Assembly: GCA_002869425.1 (NCBI GenBank)
Contig: PKSZ01000024.1
Location: 1-5,933, forward strand
Length of the DNA: 5,933 nucleotides
Direction of reading: 5' to 3'
Origin: Marinilabiliales bacterium
GTDB lineage: Bacteria > Bacteroidota > Bacteroidia > Bacteroidales > BM523
Under the pieces are notes generated by a model. It was given only the letters and a program-made list of their open reading frames with translations, ran no database searches and was not told the origin of the DNA. Numbering within the stretch: position 1 is the stretch's first letter; every line of letters starts with the position of its first letter. The position numbers and the translations under genes are program-made. Shown here one piece after another: positions 1-5,933 of this stretch.

Positions 1-11
1 AATTACACAAG

Positions 12-35
12 AAAAAAATGTCAAGTATTTACTTG
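12..35 (-). terminator. possible weak intrinsic terminator of rpsA
   Basis: Read on the minus strand, CAAGT and ACTTG (35-31 and 26-22) form a perfect 5-bp stem around AAAT, followed three bases later by seven T residues (18-12). The rpsA stop codon lies in the loop region. The geometry is that of a Rho-independent terminator, but the stem is short and AT-rich, so it may be inefficient. Too little sequence is available beyond position 1 to look for a better one. Confidence 0.35.
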
Positions 36-1975
36 TTTTCTTTCTCATTTTTCTCCATTTCACTCTTAAGTGCTGCTAAATCAGACACATCGCCAAGAGT
101 TGTTTTTTCTAACTTTGATTTCATATTTTTAACAGCAGCATCCTTTTCTTTGGTTTGTTTTGCTTTTGTTGATGATTCAGCATCTTTATGCTCATCTTCA
201 AATACTCTGCTGTGTGAAACAATAATCTTCTTTGCTTCTTTATTGAAATCAATGATTTTAAACTCTAATTTCTCATCTACTTTAGCTGGTGAGCTGTCTT
301 CTTTAACAAGATGACGTGGAGTAGCAAATGCTTCAACGCCATATTCTAATTGAATTACAGCACCTTTATCTGTCATTGATACAATTGTTCCTTCGTGTAT
401 TGAACCTATTTCAAATACTGATTCAAATACATCCCATGGATTTTCTTCCAATTGCTTATGACCAAGACTCAATCTTCTGTTTTCTTTGTCCACCTCGAGA
501 ACAACAACTTCTATAGCATCACCTATAGCAGTAAATTCTCCAGGATGCTTGATTTTCTTAGTCCAGGAAAGATCTGAAATATGAATCAGTCCATCAATTC
601 CTTCTTCCAACTCAACAAATACACCAAAATTAGTGAAATTACGTACAGTTGAAGTATGTTTAGAACCAACACCGTATTTTTCTTCAATCTTTTCCCATGG
701 ATCTGGTTTAAGTTGCTTAATACCCAGAGACATCTTTCTTTCTTCTCGGTCTAGTGTTAAAACAACAGCCTCAACCTCATCACCTACATTAAGAAAATCC
801 TGTGCACTTCTTAAATGCTGTGACCAGGACATCTCAGATACGTGAATCAAACCTTCAACACCAGGAGCAATCTCTACAAATGCACCATAATCAGCCATTA
901 CAACAACTTTACCTTTCACCTTATCACCAACTTTAAGTTCAGCATTTAATGAATCCCATGGATGTGGAGTAAGTTGCTTAAGACCTAATGCTATACGTTT
1001 CTTATCATCATCAAAATCAAGAATTACAACATTGATCTTCTCATCAAGCTGAACAATCTCTTCAGGATGTGATACTCTACCCCAAGAAAGGTCTGTAATG
1101 TGAATCAATCCGTCTACACCACCAAGGTCAACAAATACACCATATGATGTGATGTTTTTAACTGTACCTTCAAGTACCTGACCTTTTTCAAGTTTGGCAA
1201 TAATTTCTTTTTTCTGCTGCTCAAGCTCAGCCTCAATAAGTGCTTTGTGCGAAACAACAACATTTTTGAATTCGTGATTAATTTTAACCACTTTGAATTC
1301 CATTGTTTTTCCAACATATACATCATAGTCGCGAATAGGTTTCACGTCAATTTGTGAACCTGGAAGGAATGCTTCGATTCCAAATACGTCCACAATCATA
1401 CCACCTTTTGTACGACACTTAATGTATCCCTTAATAACTTCTTCTTTTTCCAGTGCTTCATTTACTCTATCCCAACTACGCAGCGCTCTTGCTTTCTTAT
1501 GAGAAATGATTAACTGTCCTGAAGGATCTTCCTGACTTTCAACATATACTTCTACAGTATCACCTACCTTCAGTTCTGGATTGTAACGAAATTCGTTTAA
1601 GCTAACAACACCTTCAGATTTGTAACCAATGTTAACAACAACTTCACGTTTTGTCATTGAAACTACTGTTCCATCTAAAACTTCATTTTCCTGAATTGTG
1701 GAAAGAGTTTCGCCATAAATAGCTTCAAGTTTGGCTCTTTCATCTTTAGAATAAGTGGAATCCTTTTTTCCAATTGCATCCCAGTTGAATTCACCCTCAT
1801 TTTCTTCAGTGCTCAATGATTTAAGTTGTTCTACTGAATCCTTTTCCTCTTTAACATCAACATTCTCCTCATTCTCAGCCTCAGCCTTCACCTTTTCGTT
1901 TTCTACAAGTTGCTCATCGTTCTTTTCTTCCGATTCTACAACTTCTTCTTTTTTAGTTTTTTCTTTGTCTGTCAT
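29..1975 (-). CDS. rpsA: 30S ribosomal protein S1
   Basis: Ribosomal protein S1 binds mRNA on the 30S subunit and helps place it for initiation. The 648-residue product contains six S1 (OB-fold) RNA-binding modules at about residues 97-161, 179-245, 266-334, 351-420, 436-507 and 523-590. Modules 3-5 carry the clearest signatures (GVFVDLGGVDGLIHITDLSW at 279-298, with close copies in the next two) and each ends in a KQL...PW motif, with Trp at 340, 427 and 514, exactly 87 residues apart. The first 60 or so residues are very rich in Glu and Lys, and residues 591-648 form a second charged, Lys/Glu-rich tail. Both are probably disordered. Such extensions make it longer than the 557-residue E. coli protein, as in Bacteroidota homologues. 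The ATG has no Shine-Dalgarno sequence upstream, only AT-rich leader, as is usual in this phylum. It is transcribed divergently from the sugar operon and appears monocistronic. The stop is TAA. Identity is very secure. Confidence 0.97.
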   Translation of the reverse strand: MTDKEKTKKEEVVESEEKNDEQLVENEKVKAEAENEENVDVKEEKDSVEQLKSLSTEENEGEFNWDAIGKKDSTYSKDERAKLEAIYGETLSTIQENEVLDGTVVSMTKREVVVNIGYKSEGVVSLNEFRYNPELKVGDTVEVYVESQEDPSGQLIISHKKARALRSWDRVNEALEKEEVIKGYIKCRTKGGMIVDVFGIEAFLPGSQIDVKPIRDYDVYVGKTMEFKVVKINHEFKNVVVSHKALIEAELEQQKKEIIAKLEKGQVLEGTVKNITSYGVFVDLGGVDGLIHITDLSWGRVSHPEEIVQLDEKINVVILDFDDDKKRIALGLKQLTPHPWDSLNAELKVGDKVKGKVVVMADYGAFVEIAPGVEGLIHVSEMSWSQHLRSAQDFLNVGDEVEAVVLTLDREERKMSLGIKQLKPDPWEKIEEKYGVGSKHTSTVRNFTNFGVFVELEEGIDGLIHISDLSWTKKIKHPGEFTAIGDAIEVVVLEVDKENRRLSLGHKQLEENPWDVFESVFEIGSIHEGTIVSMTDKGAVIQLEYGVEAFATPRHLVKEDSSPAKVDEKLEFKIIDFNKEAKKIIVSHSRVFEDEHKDAESSTKAKQTKEKDAAVKNMKSKLEKTTLGDVSDLAALKSEMEKNEKENK

Positions 1976-2031
1976 GAATTTAAATTGTTTAAAACTAATA
2001 AGTTAGACATTATTTATTGAAATTTAGTCTG

Positions 2032-2063
2032 CAAAAGTATGGTTTATTATTGAATTAAACAAC
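2032..2063 (-). promoter_or_regulatory. candidate rpsA promoter (Bacteroidota type)
   Basis: On the minus strand GTTG (2063-2060) is followed after exactly 20 bases by TACTTTTG (2039-2032). The second element fits the Bacteroidota -7 consensus TAnnTTTG fully. The first matches three of four bases of the -33 element TTTG, and the spacing is within the usual 19-21. A start of transcription near 2026 would give a leader of about 50 nt before the rpsA ATG. This is inferred from consensus only. Confidence 0.6.
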
Positions 2064-2140
2064 TTTAAGTGATGTATTTACAGCCCTGAAAAGTGTATTT
2101 TAAAGAATGTTTTTGTAGTTGGAAAATATCGCTCTTTTTC

Positions 2141-2171
2141 TTGCCAGTTATACATATATTGCGCATTTTTG
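2141..2171 (+). promoter_or_regulatory. candidate promoter of the nucleotide-sugar operon
   Basis: TTG at 2141-2143 is followed after exactly 20 bases by CATTTTTG at 2164-2171, which differs from the Bacteroidota -7 consensus TAnnTTTG only at its first base. Transcription would begin near 2177 and leave a leader of about 48 nt before the dehydrogenase ATG at 2225. No other stretch of the intergenic region on the plus strand fits both elements as well. It is weaker than the rpsA candidate, as expected for a non-ribosomal gene. Confidence 0.45.
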
Positions 2172-2224
2172 AACTTCTTAATCATCAAGAATTAAAGTTG
2201 ATTTACTGAATTAAATACTAAAAT

Positions 2225-3100
2225 ATGAAGATATCAGTTGTTGGAACAGGCTATGTTGGCCTAGTAAGCGGTACTTGCTTTGCAGAAACAGGAATTATTA
2301 CCAGCTGTGTGGATATTGATCAGGAAAAAATTGAAAAACTGAATCAGGGAATCGTCCCAATTTATGAACCTGGTCTGGAAAAAATGATCAAACGTAACGT
2401 TGAAAAAGACAGATTATTCTTTACTACCAGTATAGAAGAAAGTCTTAAAGGCTCGGAAGCCGTTTTTATTGCTGTGGGAACTCCTCCAGATGAAGATGGA
2501 AGTGCTGACCTGCAATACGTATTGGCTGTTGCAAGAGAAATAGCAACACATATGACAGATTACAAACTCATAATTACAAAAAGTACAGTTCCTGTTGGGA
2601 CAGCAGAAAAAGTGCGAGCTGCGATTAATGAAGTTATGGCAACCAGAGATGATAAAATTCCTTTTGATGTTGCTTCAAACCCTGAATTTTTAAAAGAAGG
2701 TGATGCAATCGACGACTTTTTAAAACCCGACAGAATTGTGGTTGGAACAGATTCAGAAAGAGCAGAAAAATTGATGAAAAGGCTTTACAAACCTTTCTTG
2801 TTAAATGGGCATCCTCTACTTATCATGGATATTCCTTCTGCAGAATTAACAAAATATGCAGCCAACTCAATGCTTGCCACAAAAATTAGTTTTATGAATG
2901 ACATTGCTAATCTTTGCGAAATTGTTGGTGCTGATGTAAATTCAGTCCGTAAGGGTATTGGTAGCGATAGCAGAATTGGAAATAAATTCATATATCCGGG
3001 TGTTGGTTACGGAGGTTCTTGTTTCCCGAAGGACGTAAAAGCTCTTATCAAAACAGGAATAGAGAATAATCACTCACTGGAAATATTAAAATCCGTTTAA
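2225..3100 (+). CDS. ugd: UDP-glucose 6-dehydrogenase, N-terminal 291-residue fragment
   Basis: This is the part that would be translated if the TAA at 3098-3100 is real. It has the Rossmann dinucleotide motif GTGYVG at 7-12, Asp30 at the end of the second strand for the NAD ribose, VGTPP at 84-88, STVPVGT at 120-126, and NPEFLKEG at 152-159. The central helix has Lys210 and Asn214 ([10 protein letters not shown]), and the catalytic loop [10 protein letters not shown] carries the nucleophilic Cys266 and Asp270. All catalytic residues normally expected in this part are intact. It stops just after the catalytic loop and lacks the whole UDP-binding domain, so on its own it would most likely be unstable or inactive. 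The ATG start gives the conserved family N-terminus [12 protein letters not shown]. No Shine-Dalgarno sequence is seen. Confidence 0.75.
   Translation: MKISVVGTGYVGLVSGTCFAETGIITSCVDIDQEKIEKLNQGIVPIYEPGLEKMIKRNVEKDRLFFTTSIEESLKGSEAVFIAVGTPPDEDGSADLQYVLAVAREIATHMTDYKLIITKSTVPVGTAEKVRAAINEVMATRDDKIPFDVASNPEFLKEGDAIDDFLKPDRIVVGTDSERAEKLMKRLYKPFLLNGHPLLIMDIPSAELTKYAANSMLATKISFMNDIANLCEIVGADVNSVRKGIGSDSRIGNKFIYPGVGYGGSCFPKDVKALIKTGIENNHSLEILKSV
3098..3100 (+). other. in-frame TAA that splits ugd
   Basis: The codon follows GTT and precedes TTT GTA AAT GAA, at position 292 of the dehydrogenase frame. A single G-to-T change from GAA would explain it and would restore the Glu common at this place in homologues. 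The stop is followed by T. I see no obvious selenocysteine-like or readthrough structure just after it. TAA is used as the true stop in rpsA and rfbA of this window, which argues against code reassignment. Confidence 0.85.
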
Positions 3101-3163
3101 TTTGTAAATGAAAAACAGAAAGGAAAACTTTCAAGCAAAGTAAAATCTCACTTTGGTGAAGAC

Positions 3164-3550
3164 TTGTCAGGAAAAACATTCTCGCTCTGGGGATTATCTT
3201 TCAAACCCAATACCGACGACATGAGAGAGGCCCCTAGTCTTGTTATTATTAAGGAATTAATGGATGCCGGAGCAAAAGTAAAAGCATATGACCCTGTTGC
3301 AATGGAAGAATCAAAAAGACGAATTGGGGATATCATTGAATATGCAAAAGATCCATATGAGGCATTAATCGATAGCGATGCACTTCTTATCATTACAGAA
3401 TGGTCAGAATTTAGGGTTCCTAACTATAAAGTGATGGAAAAACTTCTAAGAAATAAAGTCATTTTTGATGGTAGAAATATATATGAACCGCAGGAAATGA
3501 AAGAGTTTGGATACACGTATTACAGTATTGGCAGAAAAACAGTTCAATAA
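3164..3550 (+). CDS. ugd: UDP-glucose 6-dehydrogenase, C-terminal fragment
   Basis: This is the remaining part of the dehydrogenase, in the same frame as the N-terminal fragment. It holds the UDP-binding domain: the [13 protein letters not shown] hinge (full-length residues 322-334) whose Lys and Arg contact the substrate, then AYDPVAMEE, the TEWSEF turn and the DGRNIY strand, ending with YYSIGRK. The homologous sequence really begins at 3101, right after the stop. Position 3164 is merely the first possible start codon, a TTG, and there is no good ribosome-binding site, so independent translation is doubtful. As a lone domain it should have no dehydrogenase activity, though association with the other fragment cannot be excluded. 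If it is not translated, coupling to the next gene at 3550 would be lost. Confidence 0.55.
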   Translation: MSGKTFSLWGLSFKPNTDDMREAPSLVIIKELMDAGAKVKAYDPVAMEESKRRIGDIIEYAKDPYEALIDSDALLIITEWSEFRVPNYKVMEKLLRNKVIFDGRNIYEPQEMKEFGYTYYSIGRKTVQ

Positions 3551-4488
3551 TGAAAAAAATTCTGGTCACAGGAGGCGCAGGCTTCATAGGTTCTCACTTA
3601 TGTGAAAGATTACTCAGCGAAGGAAATGAGGTTATTTGTCTTGACAATTATTTCACGGGAGAAAAGAGTAATATTGTTCACTTACTTGATAATCCATATT
3701 TTGAGCTTATCAGACATGACATTACCATGCCGTTCTTCATTGAAGTAGATGAAATTTACAATCTCGCATGTCCTGCCTCTCCTATTCACTACCAGTACAA
3801 TGCCATTAAGACTGTAAAAACGTCCGTAATGGGTGCTATCAATATGCTGGGACTAGCCAAAAGAATAAAAGCTAAAATTCTACAAGCTTCAACCAGTGAA
3901 GTATATGGAGATCCAAAAATCCATCCTCAAAAAGAAACCTATTGGGGACATGTAAATCCAATTGGAAAAAGAAGCTGCTACGATGAAGGAAAGAGGTGTG
4001 CTGAAACTTTATTTATGGATTATCATCATCAAAACAATGTAAGAATCAAAATTATCAGGATTTTTAATACATACGGTCCAAGAATGCACCCGAACGATGG
4101 AAGAGTTGTTTCTAATTTCATAGTACAGGCCCTTCAGAATAAAAACATCACCATATACGGGGATGGTAATCAGACAAGAAGCTTTCAGTACGTTGATGAT
4201 TTACTCAATGGAATGATAAGCACAATGAAAACTGGTGATGATTTCAACGGTCCGGTAAACATTGGTAATCCAAATGAATTCACAATTTTGGAACTGGCAG
4301 AAAAAATATTAAAAAAGACCCAATCGAAGTCAAAAATAGAATTTCTACCCCTACCTTCTGATGATCCAATTCAAAGGCAACCCGATATTTCACTGGCTAA
4401 GAAAAAGCTGAACTGGGAACCCAAAATTGAACTGGACGAAGGACTAGATAAAACAATAGAATATTTCAAAAATAAGCTAAGTTTATGA
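3550..4488 (+). CDS. uxs: UDP-glucuronate decarboxylase (UDP-xylose synthase)
   Basis: An extended short-chain dehydrogenase/reductase of 312 residues, the typical length of soluble bacterial UDP-xylose synthase. It decarboxylates UDP-glucuronate to UDP-xylose with tightly bound NAD+, through a 4-keto intermediate. The NAD motif GGAGFIG is at 8-14, and Asp32 ends the second strand (CLDNYFTG). Family-specific stretches are [12 protein letters not shown] at 71-82, [10 protein letters not shown] at 113-122 with Glu117, the catalytic pair Tyr144 and Lys148 in SCYDEGKR, the [10 protein letters not shown] turn at 170-179, and QRQPDI at 275-280 with the Arg276 expected to bind the substrate carboxylate region. 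The SEVYGDP and RQPDI motifs separate it from UDP-glucose epimerases and dTDP-glucose dehydratases. Its ATG overlaps the dehydrogenase stop by one base, and its TGA overlaps the rfbA ATG by four. It uses the product of the preceding gene, so the interruption there may starve it unless another ugd exists. Confidence 0.93.
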   Translation: MKKILVTGGAGFIGSHLCERLLSEGNEVICLDNYFTGEKSNIVHLLDNPYFELIRHDITMPFFIEVDEIYNLACPASPIHYQYNAIKTVKTSVMGAINMLGLAKRIKAKILQASTSEVYGDPKIHPQKETYWGHVNPIGKRSCYDEGKRCAETLFMDYHHQNNVRIKIIRIFNTYGPRMHPNDGRVVSNFIVQALQNKNITIYGDGNQTRSFQYVDDLLNGMISTMKTGDDFNGPVNIGNPNEFTILELAEKILKKTQSKSKIEFLPLPSDDPIQRQPDISLAKKKLNWEPKIELDEGLDKTIEYFKNKLSL

Positions 4489-5375
4489 AAGGTATTATTT
4501 TAGCCGGAGGTGCAGGCACCAGACTTTATCCAATTACAAAAACGATTTCAAAACAGATTATTCCGATTTATGATAAGCCTATGATTTATTATCCATTATC
4601 GGTACTAATGCTTGCCGACATTAAGGAAATACTAATCATAAGTACACCGCAGGATATTCATCTTTATCAGAATTTACTGGATGATGGTTCTCATCTCGGT
4701 ATAAGCATAAAATATGCAATTCAGCCATCTCCGGACGGACTGGCACAAGCGTTCATTATTGGTGATGAATTCATTGGTAATGATTCAGTCTGCTTAATCC
4801 TGGGGGATAATATTTTTTATGGGTACAATTTTGGTTCTGTTCTTAGAGATGCTGGAAAAGTTGAAGATGGTGCAGTAGTGTTTGGATATTACGTAAACGA
4901 TCCTGAAAGATACGGTGTTGTTGATTTTAATGAACGTGGTGAAGCTTTAAGCATTGAAGAAAAACCCAAAAAGCCTAAGTCTAATTACGCAGTTACCGGC
5001 CTTTATTTTTACAGTAATGATGTAGTTAAAAAGGCAAAGAATTTAAAACCATCTGCGAGAGGTGAACTTGAAATTACAGATCTTAACAGGTTGTATCTTG
5101 AGGAAAACAGGTTGCAGGTTCAGTTACTGGGAAGGGGTATGGCATGGCTGGATACTGGTACACATGAAAGTCTTTTACAGGCATCCAACTTTATTGCAAC
5201 AATTGAAGAACGCCAGGGATTAAAAGTTTCCTGCATTGAAGAAATCGCTTATAAAAGAGGTTTTATTGATAAAAAGCAACTTCTCAAATTGGCCGAACCA
5301 CTGAAGAAAAACCAGTACGGTCAATACCTTCAAAATATTGCAAAACAAAAAATAATAACTTTTGATTTAAAATAA
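4485..5375 (+). CDS. rfbA: glucose-1-phosphate thymidylyltransferase
   Basis: Also called rmlA. It joins dTTP and glucose-1-phosphate to give dTDP-glucose and pyrophosphate, the first step to dTDP-L-rhamnose. The 296-residue length is standard for the short RmlA class. Visible motifs are the nucleotide-binding loop GGAGTRLYP at 8-16, [16 protein letters not shown] at 22-37 with Lys23, [11 protein letters not shown] at 80-90 for base and sugar recognition, LGDN at 106-109 with the Mg-binding Asp108, EEKP at 158-161, and WLDTGT at 221-226 with the second metal ligand Asp223. All are intact. The C-terminal helical part ([12 protein letters not shown]) is the region that holds the allosteric dTDP-rhamnose site in homologues. 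The ATG lies inside the stop of the upstream gene (ATGA), and its TAA shares one base with the rfbC ATG, so translation is likely coupled on both sides. Confidence 0.96.
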   Translation: MKGIILAGGAGTRLYPITKTISKQIIPIYDKPMIYYPLSVLMLADIKEILIISTPQDIHLYQNLLDDGSHLGISIKYAIQPSPDGLAQAFIIGDEFIGNDSVCLILGDNIFYGYNFGSVLRDAGKVEDGAVVFGYYVNDPERYGVVDFNERGEALSIEEKPKKPKSNYAVTGLYFYSNDVVKKAKNLKPSARGELEITDLNRLYLEENRLQVQLLGRGMAWLDTGTHESLLQASNFIATIEERQGLKVSCIEEIAYKRGFIDKKQLLKLAEPLKKNQYGQYLQNIAKQKIITFDLK

Positions 5376-5933
5376 TGGAAATTCAAAATACCTCAATTCA
5401 AGATTTATTTGTCATTAAACCCAGAGTTTTTGAAGATGAAAGGGGTTATTTTTTTGAAAGCTATAATGAAGATAAATTCTTCAAAAACAACATCAAACAT
5501 AAATTTATTCAGGATAACCAGTCTAAATCTGAATTTGGAGTAATCCGAGGCCTACATTACCAATTGGCTCCATTTGCACAAACAAAACTTGTAAGAGTAC
5601 TGGAAGGAAATATTCTGGATGTTGCGGTTGACATAAGACAAGGCTCTCCAACTTTTGGTAAAAGTTTTTCTATTGAATTAACTGCAGAAAACAAACTGCA
5701 ACTACTTGTACCTAAAGGTTTCGCACATGGATTTTCTGTAATATCCACAAAAGCAGTAGTATTATATAAATGTGATAATTTTTATAATCCTGAAGCTGAA
5801 AGAGGCATTAATTTTAATTCAAAAACACTGAAAATTGATTGGAAAATACCAAAAGGAAAAGAAATTGTTGCCACAAGAGACAAAGCTTTTCCCGAAATTG
5901 AAGATGCTGAGATGAATTTTATCTATGAAGAAA
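5375..5933 (+). CDS. rfbC: dTDP-4-dehydrorhamnose 3,5-epimerase (3' end outside window)
   Basis: Also called rmlC. It epimerises C3 and C5 of dTDP-4-keto-6-deoxy-glucose, the third step to dTDP-L-rhamnose. The frame is open from the ATG at 5375 to the window edge: 186 codons plus one base. The family is usually 180-195 residues, so only a few C-terminal residues should be missing. This is a cupin fold. Visible motifs are FEDERGYFFESY at 19-30, QDNQSKSEFGVIRGLHYQ at 46-63 with the catalytic base His61, Lys71 (QTKLVRVLEG), VAVDIRQGSPTFGK at 83-96 with the Asp86 partner, VPKGFAHGF at 112-120, and the acid Tyr131 in LYKCD. The order after rfbA suggests that the dehydratase and reductase genes of the pathway lie further on. 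Its start shares one base with the rfbA stop (TAATG). Confidence 0.95.
   Translation, partial: MEIQNTSIQDLFVIKPRVFEDERGYFFESYNEDKFFKNNIKHKFIQDNQSKSEFGVIRGLHYQLAPFAQTKLVRVLEGNILDVAVDIRQGSPTFGKSFSIELTAENKLQLLVPKGFAHGFSVISTKAVVLYKCDNFYNPEAERGINFNSKTLKIDWKIPKGKEIVATRDKAFPEIEDAEMNFIYEE

Larger units (their letters stand above)
2225..3550 (+). pseudogene. ugd: UDP-glucose 6-dehydrogenase, interrupted by an in-frame stop
   Basis: Taken as one unit, this is a UDP-glucose 6-dehydrogenase gene of 441 codons plus TAA, the usual length for the family. The enzyme oxidises UDP-glucose twice with NAD+ to give UDP-glucuronate in the cytoplasm. All three expected regions are present in order and in a single frame: the NAD-binding N-terminal domain, the central dimerisation and catalytic region, and the C-terminal UDP-binding domain with its [13 protein letters not shown] signature (residues 325-337). 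Codon 292 is TAA (3098-3100). The next 21 codons still read as family-like sequence (FVNEKQK follows the stop; homologues typically have Glu-x-Val-Asn-Glu here). There is no frameshift and no second lesion, so decay has barely begun. The cause could be a real nonsense mutation, probably GAA to TAA, or a base-call error. It is the first gene of the operon and ends with a 1-base overlap (TAATG) with the next gene. Confidence 0.85.

Noticed and set aside
18..314. Plus-strand ORF of 98 codons and other plus-strand ORFs within 29-1975 (328-516, 633-845, 1755-2006)
   Set aside because: They are antisense shadows of rpsA, with compositions (runs of Ser, Phe, Leu) that mirror its Glu/Lys-rich coding strand.
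1114..1326. Minus-strand 70-codon ORF inside rpsA
   Set aside because: It lies in another frame of the same strand as the certain rpsA gene and has no recognisable features.
2172..2199. Possible hairpin in the ugd leader (TTCTT/AAGAA with a 7-base loop; AACTT/AAGTT outside)
   Set aside because: The stems are short, AT-only or nearly so, and the outer pair needs an unpaired 5-base bulge. No known riboswitch resemblance.
2051..2215. Direct repeat TGAATTAAA at 2051 and 2207
   Set aside because: Nine AT-rich bases in an AT-rich spacer are likely to recur by chance. No target-site duplication or inserted element lies between them.
3098..3100. Alternative genetic code with TAA read as sense
   Set aside because: TAA ends rpsA, rfbA and the ugd frame at the expected family lengths, and no other in-frame TAA occurs in the genes of the window.
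2785..3393. Minus-strand ORFs opposite ugd (2785-2991, 3148-3393)
   Set aside because: Antisense to clear dehydrogenase coding sequence. No start context or family likeness.
5557..5748. Minus-strand 63-codon ORF opposite rfbC
   Set aside because: Antisense shadow of the conserved epimerase sequence.

Overview
The window looks like chromosomal DNA from a low-GC member of the Bacteroidota. Three things suggest this: a ribosomal protein S1 with a long acidic N-terminal extension and a charged C-terminal tail, starts without Shine-Dalgarno sequences, and two divergent promoter candidates that fit the TTTG / TAnnTTTG consensus of that phylum. Genus cannot be told from the sequence alone.

Layout: rpsA (30S ribosomal protein S1) fills 29-1975 on the minus strand, with a small hairpin plus T-run over its stop codon that may be a weak terminator. 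A 249-bp divergent intergenic region (1976-2224) carries one promoter candidate in each direction and a possible 12-codon leader ORF whose stop overlaps the rpsA start. From 2225 to the right edge runs a tightly packed plus-strand nucleotide-sugar operon: UDP-glucose 6-dehydrogenase (interrupted), UDP-glucuronate decarboxylase (UDP-xylose synthase), glucose-1-phosphate thymidylyltransferase (rfbA/rmlA), and dTDP-4-dehydrorhamnose 3,5-epimerase (rfbC/rmlC, cut by the window end). Every junction from the dehydrogenase onward is a 1- or 4-base stop/start overlap, so the genes are probably co-transcribed and translationally coupled.

Function: the first two enzymes would turn UDP-glucose into UDP-glucuronate and then UDP-xylose. 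The next two belong to the dTDP-L-rhamnose pathway. Together they supply activated sugars for a capsule, exopolysaccharide or O-antigen, and the remaining rhamnose genes (rfbB, rfbD) and glycosyltransferases would be expected beyond position 5933.

The most notable observation is an in-frame TAA at codon 292 of the dehydrogenase. Both sides stay in the same frame and match one full-length family member of 441 residues, so this is a single nonsense lesion: a recent mutation, a sequencing error or, less likely, recoding. TAA is the normal stop of rpsA and rfbA here, so the genetic code is not reassigned. I found no mobile element, CRISPR array, tRNA, rRNA or convincing novel system.
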